A stretch of 7,393 nucleotides of DNA from Candidatus Thorarchaeota archaeon (GCA_016841005.1 JAEORG010000094.1:1-7393), one strand, 5' to 3'. Counted from the first letter of the stretch, positions 1 through 5,788 are shown. Program-made: numbers and translations. Notes: generated from the sequence alone by a model not told the origin.

Positions 1-2
1 AA

Positions 3-329
3 CTCATCTTAGAGAATGACATATTCAAGTATCTCAAGAATCCTGATGGTAGTAGGAAAGAAAAGGCTGGATGGAAACGTTTCGGATTCCCACTATTCTA
101 CCAATCAGATATACTTGAAGTTCTTGACGTCCTCACGACACTTGGAGTGAAAGATGAACGGATGCAAGAGTCGATAGATCATGTCTTGGGTACTAGAAAT
201 GCACAAGGAACATGGGACCTTAAGGACACTTTCAATGGCAAGATGTTCTGTGAAATAGATGAAAAGAATAAGCCATCAAAGTGGATCACACTCCGAGCAG
301 CTCGAGTACTTCGCAGATATTTCTCCTAG
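3..329 (+). CDS. C-terminal part of an alpha-alpha toroid (terpene-cyclase/prenyltransferase-fold-like) protein, 5' end outside window
   Basis: The reading frame is open from base 3 to the TAG at 327-329 (108 codons), so this is the end of a longer gene entering from the left. The first internal ATG is at 147, but the in-frame residues before it belong to the same protein. They include a GWKRFGFPLFYQSD segment and a DILEVLDVLTTLG helix. The pattern GW.RFGFPL...D.LE.LD.L..LG, then an RNAQGTWDL turn, then PSKWITLRAARVL at the C-terminus, is typical of uncharacterised proteins with squalene-cyclase/prenyltransferase-like toroid repeats, some of them misleadingly labelled nitrogen fixation proteins. 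Each repeat ends in a G.W turn, seen here as QGTW. No catalytic residues can be judged from this fragment, so no reaction is proposed. It converges on the next gene with only 3 bp between the stop codons. Confidence 0.6.
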   Translation, partial: LILENDIFKYLKNPDGSRKEKAGWKRFGFPLFYQSDILEVLDVLTTLGVKDERMQESIDHVLGTRNAQGTWDLKDTFNGKMFCEIDEKNKPSKWITLRAARVLRRYFS

Positions 330-332
330 GTT

Positions 333-848
333 CTATCTGCGTTCCTCAGGAATGGTAACCTTGTACCCCAGGTTTGATGGATCTTTACGCATTTCCATAA
401 GACCATGACCAAGTCCATAACAGAAGACTGTTGGTTCAGGAGTAATCTTGATGAAGACGAATTCTTTACCTGAATCTTCTGCTTCTGTCTGCAGATTCAT
501 TCGTCCAATCCGAGTCTGACTCATTGCCCATTGGGCATCAGGGTCGTCAAAGGGGACTATCTCTGCTGTTCCTCTGAACATAACATAACTTGCTGGGGCA
601 AACCGTATCCAGTAGTGGGGAAATGTGACAACAAATGAAACATTCGGATTTTGTTTGATATTCCGTACCTTTGCATACTTTGCACCTACTACAATATAGA
701 GCGCAAATTGTGATTCAGGAGGACCTACTGCATAGATGATGCCAGTACTATGAGGTCGGTTTTTCGAATCAATCGTTGAAATCACTCCGAAGGTCTTCTT
801 GCGTACCTGCTTCTCAACAAAATCAAAATTGAAATTACTAGTCGTCAT
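333..848 (-). CDS. Pyridoxamine 5'-phosphate oxidase-like FMN-binding split-barrel protein
   Basis: A 171-residue protein with the layout of the PNPOx-like flavin split-barrel family: an N-terminal helix followed by KKTFGVISTIDSKNRPHS, the usual first strands of the barrel with a G.IST.D..G.PH-type pattern. Then come a strand around ALYIVVGAKYAKVRNIKQNPNVSF, where K..NI..NP.VSF is the family hallmark, and a G.AEIV strand. Family members bind FMN, F420 or haem and reduce or oxidise small substrates; the substrate cannot be read from sequence. I place the start at the ATG at 848 rather than the in-frame GTG at 857. The GTGA at 857-854 sits 5 nt upstream of that ATG and works better as a Shine-Dalgarno site. 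The gene is single, divergent from the aminotransferase and convergent with the toroid gene. Family call fairly sure, function unknown. Confidence 0.8.
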   Translation of the reverse strand: MTTSNFNFDFVEKQVRKKTFGVISTIDSKNRPHSTGIIYAVGPPESQFALYIVVGAKYAKVRNIKQNPNVSFVVTFPHYWIRFAPASYVMFRGTAEIVPFDDPDAQWAMSQTRIGRMNLQTEAEDSGKEFVFIKITPEPTVFCYGLGHGLMEMRKDPSNLGYKVTIPEERR

Positions 849-969
849 TGCGGTCACACTATCTCACGAATGAGGATTAACTTTCTTCCATACAAAATTC
901 ACATGATACTTGAGTAGTAGGTTATGAAACATACTCCACAAGGCTTTTCATATCGTCAGGCACGGAAAT
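849..969. other. Divergent intergenic spacer with presumed promoters for both flanking genes
   Basis: This roughly 120 bp spacer lies between the PNPOx-like gene (leftward) and the aminotransferase gene (rightward), so it must hold both promoters unless one transcript is leaderless. I looked for TATA boxes on both strands and found only weak candidates, such as the TTTTCATATC region at 945-954 for the rightward gene. No convincing inverted repeat was seen. Confidence 0.4.
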
Positions 970-2436
970 ATGCGTGACTATCTCATGACTGATTTTAGTA
1001 TATCGACCTATCCTAACGTAGAGGAAATCTACCAAAGTCTAGATGCCCTGATGCAACTTCCCATTCACGGAATCAGACTTGATGCGATGACAAAATACCT
1101 TGAGTACTTTGATACTCGTTGTGCAAAGTCAAAGGAGATGGTCACTAAAGCCCGTGAGTTCATACCTGGTGGTGTCCAACACAACTTAGCTTTCAATCAC
1201 CCATTCCCGATTGTGATCGAGAGAGCTGACGGAGCCTATCTTTGGGATATTGATGGTAACAGATACATCGACTTCCTTCAAGCAGGCGGTCCCACAATAT
1301 TGGGTAGCAACTACAAACCTGTACGTGAAAAAATCATCAAGTTGATTGATGAACAAGCACCAGTGACAGGTCTCTTCTCTGAATACGAGTTCCTGCTTGC
1401 AAAAGAGATTAACAAGCATATGCCATCAGTCGAGATGTTCCGCATGCTCGGAAGTGGGACCGAAGCAGCAATGGGTGCAATCCGTGTTGCGCGTCTAGCA
1501 AGTAAACGAAAGAAGATAATCAAGCTCGGTGGTGGATACCATGGTTGGAGTGACCAGTTGGTCTATGGACTCCACATTCCTGGCACAGGAGGCTTTGAAG
1601 CCCATGGCATTCCTAAGGGTTGTAGGAAGAATACACAGGAGATTTATCCTAACAAAATCGGAGCCCTCAAGAAGAATCTCACAAGAAACAAGCTAAAAGG
1701 TGGAACAGCGGCTGTGCTTGTTGAGCCAATGGGGCCAGAATCTGGAACTCGTCCTGTAGATATTGAGTACATTAAGGAGATTCGTGAACTCTGCGATGAA
1801 CAAGATGTCTTTCTCATATTCGACGAGGTAGTGACATTTGGAAGAATTGGACTGTCTGGAGCACAGGGCTACTTTGGTATCAAACCTGATTTGACTGTCT
1901 TTGGAAAGGTAATCGCAGGTGGTTATCCTGGCGCAGGAGGAATAGGAGGAAGAAGAGACATCATGGAGCATCTCTCTGCGGGGATAGAGAGTGGGAAGAA
2001 AAGAGCGTATGTAGGTGGTACACTCGCGGCGAGTCCAATCAGTTCAGCAGCAGGATACTACACTATTCAGGAGATGGAAAAGACCAAAGCCTGCCAAAAG
2101 GCAGGACTCGCAGCTGACCGCTTGACCACGGGTCTTGAAGAACTTATTGAGGAACGTAACTTACCGTATGTTGCATACAATCAAGGTGCTATATGCCACC
2201 TTGAAACTGTCGGAGCGATGTTCGTGGAAATCAACTACTTGAAGATCAAATCAGTGCTCAGGGAGATTAAGGATCGGAAATTCGCGATGGAGGAGATGGG
2301 GGCAGCTTACATGGCGGAAGGTATCGTTACATTAGGAGGCTCGCGGATGTACACAAGTATGGCGGATACTGATGAGATTGTGGATGATGCACTTACTAGA
2401 TTTGCTCGAGTCTTCGATAATGCTGAACATCACTGA
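970..2436 (+). CDS. Class-III PLP-dependent aminotransferase, glutamate-1-semialdehyde 2,1-aminomutase-like
   Basis: A 488-residue fold-type I PLP enzyme. Visible signatures are GSGTEAAMGAIRVAR (about 161-175, cofactor phosphate binding), GGGYHGWSD (187-195, aromatic residue stacking on PLP), VEPMGPESG (251-259), LIFDEVVTFGR (282-292, with Asp285 for the pyridine nitrogen), and GKVIAGGYPGAGGIGG (312-327), whose Lys313 should be the Schiff-base lysine. The order and wording match glutamate-1-semialdehyde aminomutase and its relatives, but the protein is about 50-60 residues longer than HemL (usually about 430). The excess is an N-terminal extension; the region homologous to HemL begins near residue 55. 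No tetrapyrrole genes are adjacent, so it may act on another amino acid or semialdehyde. The ATG at 985 is an alternative start, with GTGA at 973-976 before it. It converges on the alkyltransferase gene with a 13 bp gap. Family sure, substrate open. Confidence 0.85.
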   Translation: MRDYLMTDFSISTYPNVEEIYQSLDALMQLPIHGIRLDAMTKYLEYFDTRCAKSKEMVTKAREFIPGGVQHNLAFNHPFPIVIERADGAYLWDIDGNRYIDFLQAGGPTILGSNYKPVREKIIKLIDEQAPVTGLFSEYEFLLAKEINKHMPSVEMFRMLGSGTEAAMGAIRVARLASKRKKIIKLGGGYHGWSDQLVYGLHIPGTGGFEAHGIPKGCRKNTQEIYPNKIGALKKNLTRNKLKGGTAAVLVEPMGPESGTRPVDIEYIKEIRELCDEQDVFLIFDEVVTFGRIGLSGAQGYFGIKPDLTVFGKVIAGGYPGAGGIGGRRDIMEHLSAGIESGKKRAYVGGTLAASPISSAAGYYTIQEMEKTKACQKAGLAADRLTTGLEELIEERNLPYVAYNQGAICHLETVGAMFVEINYLKIKSVLREIKDRKFAMEEMGAAYMAEGIVTLGGSRMYTSMADTDEIVDDALTRFARVFDNAEHH

Positions 2437-2449
2437 AGAGAATACATCA

Positions 2450-3058
2450 TTAGAATGTTCCATTAAAAGTATCAATATACGATGGTGAGGTCAGGTAATC
2501 GTAAAGTGGATCAAGATGTGAATCGATGAACTCCTCTTCTACGCGCCCAGAAGAATCAAATTCGATACCTTCCATCTCAAGAATTCGCCTCTTCATCTTT
2601 AGTCCACCCTGGAATCCACCAAGTGTTCGGTCAGATCGAATGGCTCTATGACAGGGAATAATGATAGGAAAGGGATTACGAGCAAGGGCATTACCAACTG
2701 CGCGATATGCAGTTGAGGTAATCTTTCTAGCTACACTTCTATATGGTGCTACTTTCCCATACGGTATTGACCACTCTGCTTTGAGAACTTCAATCTGAAA
2801 TGGATAACATACTGAGAAATCAAGCACATCAAGAGGAAACTTCACATGCTCGCCATTGAAGTAGTCGACTAACAAGTCCTGCACAAAATCTAGAGGAGTG
2901 GGTGAAGCTCTCGCATCAGGATACTGCAATTTTACAGCGTAAAGAGCCTCCTTCTTTGTACGTGGAAGGAGTATACCTACTATTCCAGCTTTGAACATTT
3001 CACGATGAATGACACTGACATAACCAAATGTAGTATCTACTAGAGTGAAATACATCAT
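2450..3058 (-). CDS. ogt: Methylated-DNA-[protein]-cysteine S-methyltransferase (O6-alkylguanine-DNA alkyltransferase)
   Basis: A suicide DNA-repair protein that moves the alkyl group from O6-alkylguanine onto its own cysteine. The active site is IIIPCHRAIRSD with nucleophile Cys136 (numbered from the ATG at 3058) and the expected His and Arg after it. Upstream lie the DNA-binding part (WSIPYGKVAPYRSVARKI) and AYRAVGNALARNPFP, whose Arg119 matches the arginine finger that flips out the base. After the usual end of the fold (LGGFQGGLKMKRRILEMEG) there are about 38 extra residues, rich in acidic and aromatic positions, that most family members lack. Start choice: AGGAGAT at 3068-3062 sits just before two consecutive ATGs at 3058 and 3055; an upstream in-frame TTG at 3097 has no such site. 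It lies about 100 bp downstream of the ArsR gene on the same strand and may be read through from that operon or have its own promoter. Confidence 0.93.
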   Translation of the reverse strand: MMYFTLVDTTFGYVSVIHREMFKAGIVGILLPRTKKEALYAVKLQYPDARASPTPLDFVQDLLVDYFNGEHVKFPLDVLDFSVCYPFQIEVLKAEWSIPYGKVAPYRSVARKITSTAYRAVGNALARNPFPIIIPCHRAIRSDRTLGGFQGGLKMKRRILEMEGIEFDSSGRVEEEFIDSHLDPLYDYLTSPSYIDTFNGTF

Positions 3059-3160
3059 CCAATCTCCTGAAGTAAGAGAGGATTGAATGAACTTCAAGTT
3101 AAGCGTTCTACTCTGATTCTCCGAGAGAACCTAGTTGCAATGATTTGCTGGTTACATTCA
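3059..3160 (-). other. Spacer between the ArsR gene and the alkyltransferase gene
   Basis: About 100 bp with no ORF of note. It contains the Shine-Dalgarno site of the alkyltransferase gene (AGGAGAT, 3068-3062) and a short 5-bp hairpin (TTCTC/GAGAA, 3117-3129) too weak to call a terminator. No clear TATA box is visible, which leaves read-through from the upstream operon possible. Confidence 0.4.
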
Positions 3161-3451
3161 CTACTTCGCCTGTGTTGCAAGATGTCTCATGATATCTAGA
3201 GCTTTCAAGATTCCAGGGTTAGAGATTGAATACAACTTTCGCGTGCCATCACGTCTTACAGTAAGAATTCCAGAGCGAACAAGCTGTGAGAGGTATGAGG
3301 AAACGGTGGATTGTGAATGACCAATTGCTGGGAAAATATCACATTGACACATCTCACCATCAAGCACTAACTCAACAATTTGAAGACGTACAGGATTACT
3401 GAGTGCTTTGTGAAATTCTGAACGCCACATAAGACCAGCTTCTTCACTCAT
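3161..3451 (-). CDS. ArsR-family winged-helix repressor with CxC sensor motif
   Basis: A 96-residue protein of typical ArsR/SmtB length. It begins with a helix leading into the HKALSNPVRLQIVELVLDGE segment, the family's helix-turn entry. GEMCQCDI follows, with Cys35 and Cys37 in the same place as the ELCVCDL arsenite-binding motif of classical ArsR. The recognition helix is HSQSTVSSYLSQLVRSGIL (45-63), and the wing is VRRDGTRKLYSI (65-76). Such proteins bind inverted repeats as dimers and release DNA when the cysteines bind As(III), a heavy metal or a thiol-reactive ligand. The third cysteine of E. coli ArsR (CxCxxC) is absent here (Phe40). The gene is last in a tight operon, 6 bp after the preceding stop, with Shine-Dalgarno GGGAGTGA at 3465-3458 overlapping that stop. 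The obvious target is the inverted repeat at 5797-5820. Confidence 0.9.
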   Translation of the reverse strand: MSEEAGLMWRSEFHKALSNPVRLQIVELVLDGEMCQCDIFPAIGHSQSTVSSYLSQLVRSGILTVRRDGTRKLYSISNPGILKALDIMRHLATQAK

Positions 3452-3457
3452 TATGAT

Positions 3458-3865
3458 TCACTCCCAAGTGTTTCTGATCTCATCTACATAGTTCGCAATA
3501 TCATTAGAAAGTTTCTCTACCAAGCCTGAACTATTTTCTTGAATATTCCATTTCTCTTCATCCTTGAGTGAGGTAAACTCAGGATAGTTTTCAAGATTGA
3601 TCTCAACTGTTGGTTTGTTGCTAAATCTTGCTGTACCGATTGCGGCACAGAGCTTTCCACAGCCATCTACAGTAATTGTTGGAAATCTTCTGGCAAATCC
3701 ACGTTCACCTTCACCACCTGCGAGGAACAGAGGAAGACAAATGGTTACAGTTTCATCTGGTCTTAAATGGTGAAGAACATGCAATGTTGCTTCTCTTGAG
3801 ATATTTCCTCCAGGACAATCTTCTCCACTACAGGAAATTATTCCAACTTTTGGTAATTCACTCAT
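3458..3865 (-). CDS. DGC-domain putative zinc-binding protein (copy 1)
   Basis: A 135-residue single-domain protein resembling the DGC family (PF08859), whose members carry a conserved Asp-Gly-Cys motif and cysteines thought to bind zinc. Visible features: ISCSGEDCPGGNISREAT near the N-terminus (Cys12, Cys17), TICLPLFLAGG (Cys43) and TITVDGCGKLCAAIG, with DGC at 67-69 and a CxxxC pair (Cys69, Cys73). The C-terminal third is a likely amphipathic helix without cysteines. No signal peptide or membrane segment, so cytoplasmic. The start is taken as the ATG at 3865, giving MSELPK; the in-frame GTG at 3874 belongs to a GTGAT Shine-Dalgarno site 4 nt upstream. It overlaps the preceding gene by 8 nt (ATGAGTGA). 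Paralogous to the next gene and to the N-terminal domain of the fusion gene. Biochemical role unknown; cysteine-based redox, metal or sulfur handling is inferred. Confidence 0.8.
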   Translation of the reverse strand: MSELPKVGIISCSGEDCPGGNISREATLHVLHHLRPDETVTICLPLFLAGGEGERGFARRFPTITVDGCGKLCAAIGTARFSNKPTVEINLENYPEFTSLKDEEKWNIQENSSGLVEKLSNDIANYVDEIRNTWE

Positions 3866-4256
3866 CTCTATCACTTCCCTCTTCCAGAATCGTGTTTACA
3901 ATATCCTTTGCTAAAAGCACACCATCAGGTCCAATATCTAAGACAGAACCAGGTTTGTGGTCAGTATTCTTTGCAAGTATTTTGGGAACCATAACCTCCA
4001 TTGTAACGTCCACTCCTATACGTTCAACACACAGTGTTGCACATTTTTTCGGGCAACCATCAATCGTATATACGCGTGATTGCTTGAGGAGATTGATTGC
4101 CTTCTGATCACCTGCTACAAGAAGAGGAAGGCAAATTGTTCTATAATCTTCTCGATGGTCAGTTTCAGTTAATTGATATGTTGCTTCTCTTGCAACAGTT
4201 CCAAATGCTTTGCCAATCCCACTACAGGGAATGACTATTCTTTTTGCTTCACTCAT
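3858..4256 (-). CDS. DGC-domain putative zinc-binding protein (copy 2)
   Basis: A 132-residue paralogue of the neighbouring DGC protein. Motifs in order: IVIPCSGIGKAFGTVAREAT (Cys11), TICLPLLVAGD (Cys42) and YTIDGCPKKCATLC, with DGC at 66-68 and three cysteines spaced CxxxCxxxC (68, 72, 76). Compared with copy 1 it lacks the second N-terminal cysteine and the PGG turn, and gains a third cysteine after the DGC motif. The C-terminal part contains LDIGPDGVLLAKDIVNTIL, probably a helix. Its ATG overlaps the stop of the upstream fusion gene (ATGA), and AAGGTG at 4267-4262 serves as Shine-Dalgarno site 5 nt before it. The 15-bp string atgttgcttctcttg occurs in both copies at the same place in the domain (3784-3798 and 4178-4192), fitting tandem duplication. 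Exact function unknown. Confidence 0.8.
   Translation of the reverse strand: MSEAKRIVIPCSGIGKAFGTVAREATYQLTETDHREDYRTICLPLLVAGDQKAINLLKQSRVYTIDGCPKKCATLCVERIGVDVTMEVMVPKILAKNTDHKPGSVLDIGPDGVLLAKDIVNTILEEGSDRDE
3870..3874 (-). promoter_or_regulatory. GTGAT Shine-Dalgarno site of the DGC copy 1 gene
   Basis: GTGAT stands 4 nt before the ATG at 3865. The context GTGATAGAGATGAGT differs by one base from that before the fusion gene. It lies within the last codons of DGC copy 2. Confidence 0.55.
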
Positions 4257-5092
4257 TTAGACACCTTCTTTCCTAATTCATGCTTAGCTTTCTCAACACC
4301 ATATTTCAGGTATTCATCTGCTGTCTTCAATAGACCAAATTCACTACTGTCATCAGGACTAATAACATACAGCCAACCATTTTCATATGGATCCTCATTT
4401 ACCAACTCAGGATTATCCTCAAGCGCGTTATTTTTCTCGATGACTGTTCCTGAAATTGGGGATATAATCTCGATGGCAATTTTTGTTGACTCAAAAGAGC
4501 CTAATTCGTCACCAAATTCCACTTTGGTTCCAATCTCCGCAAGTTCAACATAATAAACATCAGAAACCATCTGTTGAAGTAGGTCTGAAAGACCTATTCT
4601 AACAACTTCATCTTCGCGTTGAACCCAAAAATCATTGTCAGAATAAAGGATACCCTTCTTGACTCTGAGGATGAATTTATCAATCATTTCAGTGAGATAA
4701 TCTTCTTCTGACTCGCTTGCATCAGCTATTTTTGTGATATTGGTTGATTCAGTGCTTAGCAGCTGGAATATCGTGCTAGTAATAGTCGTTACTTTTTCTT
4801 CTATTTCTAACCTTTCAAAGTCAGGAATTGCAGATACTTCAATAGATTCAAACCCTCTTGTGTGATATTTCTCTACCATTTTTGATGCACATTTCACACT
4901 GCAACCATCGATGCAAACGATATCTGAGGATCTTAAATCTTTAAGTTCTCCGGGACGTTCAGAGGATAGTGCCCCTATACTTCCAATATTTATTGAAGAA
5001 TCAATCCGGAGCAAGTGATCAGCGACTAGCCGAGAGATTCTTCCTCCAGGGCGGTCATATCCTGCGCAGGGGAGAACATATTTTGTACTCAT
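4253..5092 (-). CDS. Fusion: DGC putative zinc-binding domain + GcvH-like lipoyl domain
   Basis: A 279-residue two-domain protein. Residues about 1-110 form a DGC domain: VLPCAGYDRPGGRISR (Cys9) and VCIDGCSVKCAS (Cys60, Cys64, Cys68). The TICLPL cysteine of its two neighbours is missing. After a linker with acidic and Ser/Thr stretches, residues about 137-265 closely follow glycine-cleavage H protein: a WVQREDEVVRIGLSDLLQQ start, VYYVELAEIGTKVEFGDELG, FESTKIAIEIISPISGTV with Lys204 at the lipoylation position, then NNALEDNPELVNEDPYENGW. The conserved lysine and its context suggest it is lipoylated and works as a swinging arm. No glycine cleavage genes (gcvT, gcvP) lie here, so a GcvH role is unlikely. 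The sulfur-carrying LbpA proteins of sHdr systems are the closer functional analogy. Start set at the ATG at 5092, preceded by GTGAT and a 4-nt spacer; the alternative GTG is at 5101. Cytoplasmic. Confidence 0.88.
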   Translation of the reverse strand: MSTKYVLPCAGYDRPGGRISRLVADHLLRIDSSINIGSIGALSSERPGELKDLRSSDIVCIDGCSVKCASKMVEKYHTRGFESIEVSAIPDFERLEIEEKVTTITSTIFQLLSTESTNITKIADASESEEDYLTEMIDKFILRVKKGILYSDNDFWVQREDEVVRIGLSDLLQQMVSDVYYVELAEIGTKVEFGDELGSFESTKIAIEIISPISGTVIEKNNALEDNPELVNEDPYENGWLYVISPDDSSEFGLLKTADEYLKYGVEKAKHELGKKVSK

Positions 5093-5096
5093 ATCT

Positions 5097-5101
5097 ATCA
5101 C
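5097..5101 (-). promoter_or_regulatory. GTGAT Shine-Dalgarno site of the DGC-lipoyl fusion gene
   Basis: GTGAT matches the 3' half of the consensus AGGAGGTGAT and stands 4 nt before the ATG at 5092. The context GTGATAGATATGAGT is nearly identical to that of the DGC copy 1 gene. Confidence 0.55.
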
Positions 5102-5105
5102 AATC

Positions 5106-5402
5106 CTATGTAGATCGAGCCTCTTTGATGATTTTCAAAATGTCTGATTTGTTGGGAAACGCAAGTGCATCCTTTGGACACATCTTTTGACAAGCTCTGC
5201 AGAATACAACGCAATTGAATTTGTTTTCAACCTCAATTGATTGTGAGTCAGTGGATGGTTTGTATACTTGATGCGGGCAGAATTTCAGACAATCAAATTC
5301 TCCTGCACACCCATCGCACTTGCTAGTATCAACAGTAGGCCACCAAGGAATCTTCTCACGAGCAACACCCATGAATGTGCTTCCAATTCCGCCTTCAGAC
5401 AT
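5106..5402 (-). CDS. Two-cluster (2[4Fe-4S]) ferredoxin-like protein
   Basis: A 98-residue soluble electron carrier or subunit with eight cysteines in two motifs: C29-x2-C32-x5-C38-x3-C42-P and C64-x3-C68-x2-C71-x3-C75-P. Both end in the Cys-Pro of bacterial-type ferredoxins. The spacing differs from the simple CxxCxxCxxxCP pattern: the first motif has a short insertion (AGEFD) and the second one extra residue. This is more like the dicluster subunits of oxidoreductase complexes than a free clostridial ferredoxin. An N-terminal stretch of about 28 residues (EGGIGSTFMG, then EKIPWWPTVD) precedes the first motif and may be a docking segment. GGAGG at 5416-5412 selects the ATG at 5405 or 5402; the frame could also open at 5411, too close to that site. 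It overlaps the HdrA-like gene by 8 nt (ATGTCTGA), so translational coupling is likely, and the two proteins probably work together. Confidence 0.88.
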   Translation of the reverse strand: MSEGGIGSTFMGVAREKIPWWPTVDTSKCDGCAGEFDCLKFCPHQVYKPSTDSQSIEVENKFNCVVFCRACQKMCPKDALAFPNKSDILKIIKEARST

Positions 5403-5772
5403 CATAACCATCCTCCTTCATTGTGTCGAAGACAAGATGAAATGCCTCATCTGTGGTCATATCACGAACGTCTAATGGAGTAAGATCCTTCTGAGCATCA
5501 AGACCTACTTTTTGAAAAGCATCTCGAAATAGTTTGTACTGCATTGCTGGAGCGCATCCTGCGATGATTACCTTTTCACCAGCATTGAGTGTGCTCTCCA
5601 GATAGCGGTCACCATCTTCTTCGCATAGTTGAGGATGGATCACGCCATATTTCACTGGGAGTTCTAGTCGTATGCGATTGATAAAGTCCCACATATCCAT
5701 CTTTGCGAAACCAGGACATTTTCCTGTACAGACACAGAAGAGGAATGCCGGACTATCAGTATCATCTGTCAT
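5395..5772 (-). CDS. Free-standing HdrA N-terminal-domain-like cysteine protein
   Basis: A 125-residue protein resembling only the N-terminal domain of heterodisulfide reductase subunit A. Features: FLFCVCTGKCPGF (Cys13, Cys15, Cys19), like the FVCHCG opening of HdrA; VIHPQLCEEDGD (Cys50), like its LCS.DG segment; and VIIAGCAPAMQYKLFRDAFQKVGLD (Cys73), like its ACSP...H..TF....GL segment. LTPLDVRDMTTDEA follows at the place of HdrA's N.REQ segment. There is no FAD/NAD Rossmann domain (no GxGxxG) and no HdrA ferredoxin inserts. In HdrA this region helps bind an Fe-S cluster, so the cysteines here may hold a cluster together with the ferredoxin encoded next. Start: the ATG at 5772, preceded by GGTGG (5788-5784); the in-frame GTG at 5787 lies inside that ribosome-binding site. 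First gene of the operon, directly behind the operator/promoter. Role in electron or sulfur transfer is inferred. Confidence 0.75.
   Translation of the reverse strand: MTDDTDSPAFLFCVCTGKCPGFAKMDMWDFINRIRLELPVKYGVIHPQLCEEDGDRYLESTLNAGEKVIIAGCAPAMQYKLFRDAFQKVGLDAQKDLTPLDVRDMTTDEAFHLVFDTMKEDGYDV
5412..5416 (-). promoter_or_regulatory. Shine-Dalgarno site of the ferredoxin gene
   Basis: GGAGG on the minus strand, inside the 3' end of the HdrA-like gene. Spacing is 6 nt to the ATG at 5405 and 9 nt to the ATG at 5402; the ATG at 5411 touches the site and is unlikely. Confidence 0.65.
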
Positions 5773-5783
5773 TTTGAATACCA

Positions 5784-5788
5784 CCAAA
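5784..5788 (-). promoter_or_regulatory. Shine-Dalgarno site deciding the start of the HdrA-like gene
   Basis: GGTGG on the minus strand lies 11 nt before the ATG at 5772. The in-frame GTG at 5787 is part of it and therefore should not be used as the start codon. Confidence 0.5.

Noticed and set aside
147..329. A separate 60-residue small protein starting at ATG 147
   Set aside because: The frame is open and reads as one continuous toroid-type protein back to the window edge.
1186..1971. Minus-strand frames inside the aminotransferase gene
   Set aside because: Shadows of the plus-strand enzyme, whose PLP motifs run through the same region.
3117..3129. Small hairpin TTCTC-CGA-GAGAA after the ArsR gene
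   Set aside because: Only five pairs with no T-run beside it; too weak to call a terminator or operator.
3676..4553. Two plus-strand frames (3676-4107 and 4173-4553) opposite the DGC and fusion genes
   Set aside because: Their translations are low-complexity Ser/Phe/Leu-rich text without domains, while the minus-strand frames carry clear motifs, ribosome sites and overlaps.
4253..5092. Reading the lipoyl protein as a normal glycine cleavage H protein
   Set aside because: No gcvT, gcvP or lpd nearby, and it is fused to a DGC domain within an Hdr/ferredoxin-type operon.
5106..5772. A true heterodisulfide reductase or complete sHdr locus
   Set aside because: No CCG-domain HdrB, no HdrC and no flavin part of HdrA are encoded in the window; only an HdrA-N-like module and a ferredoxin are seen.
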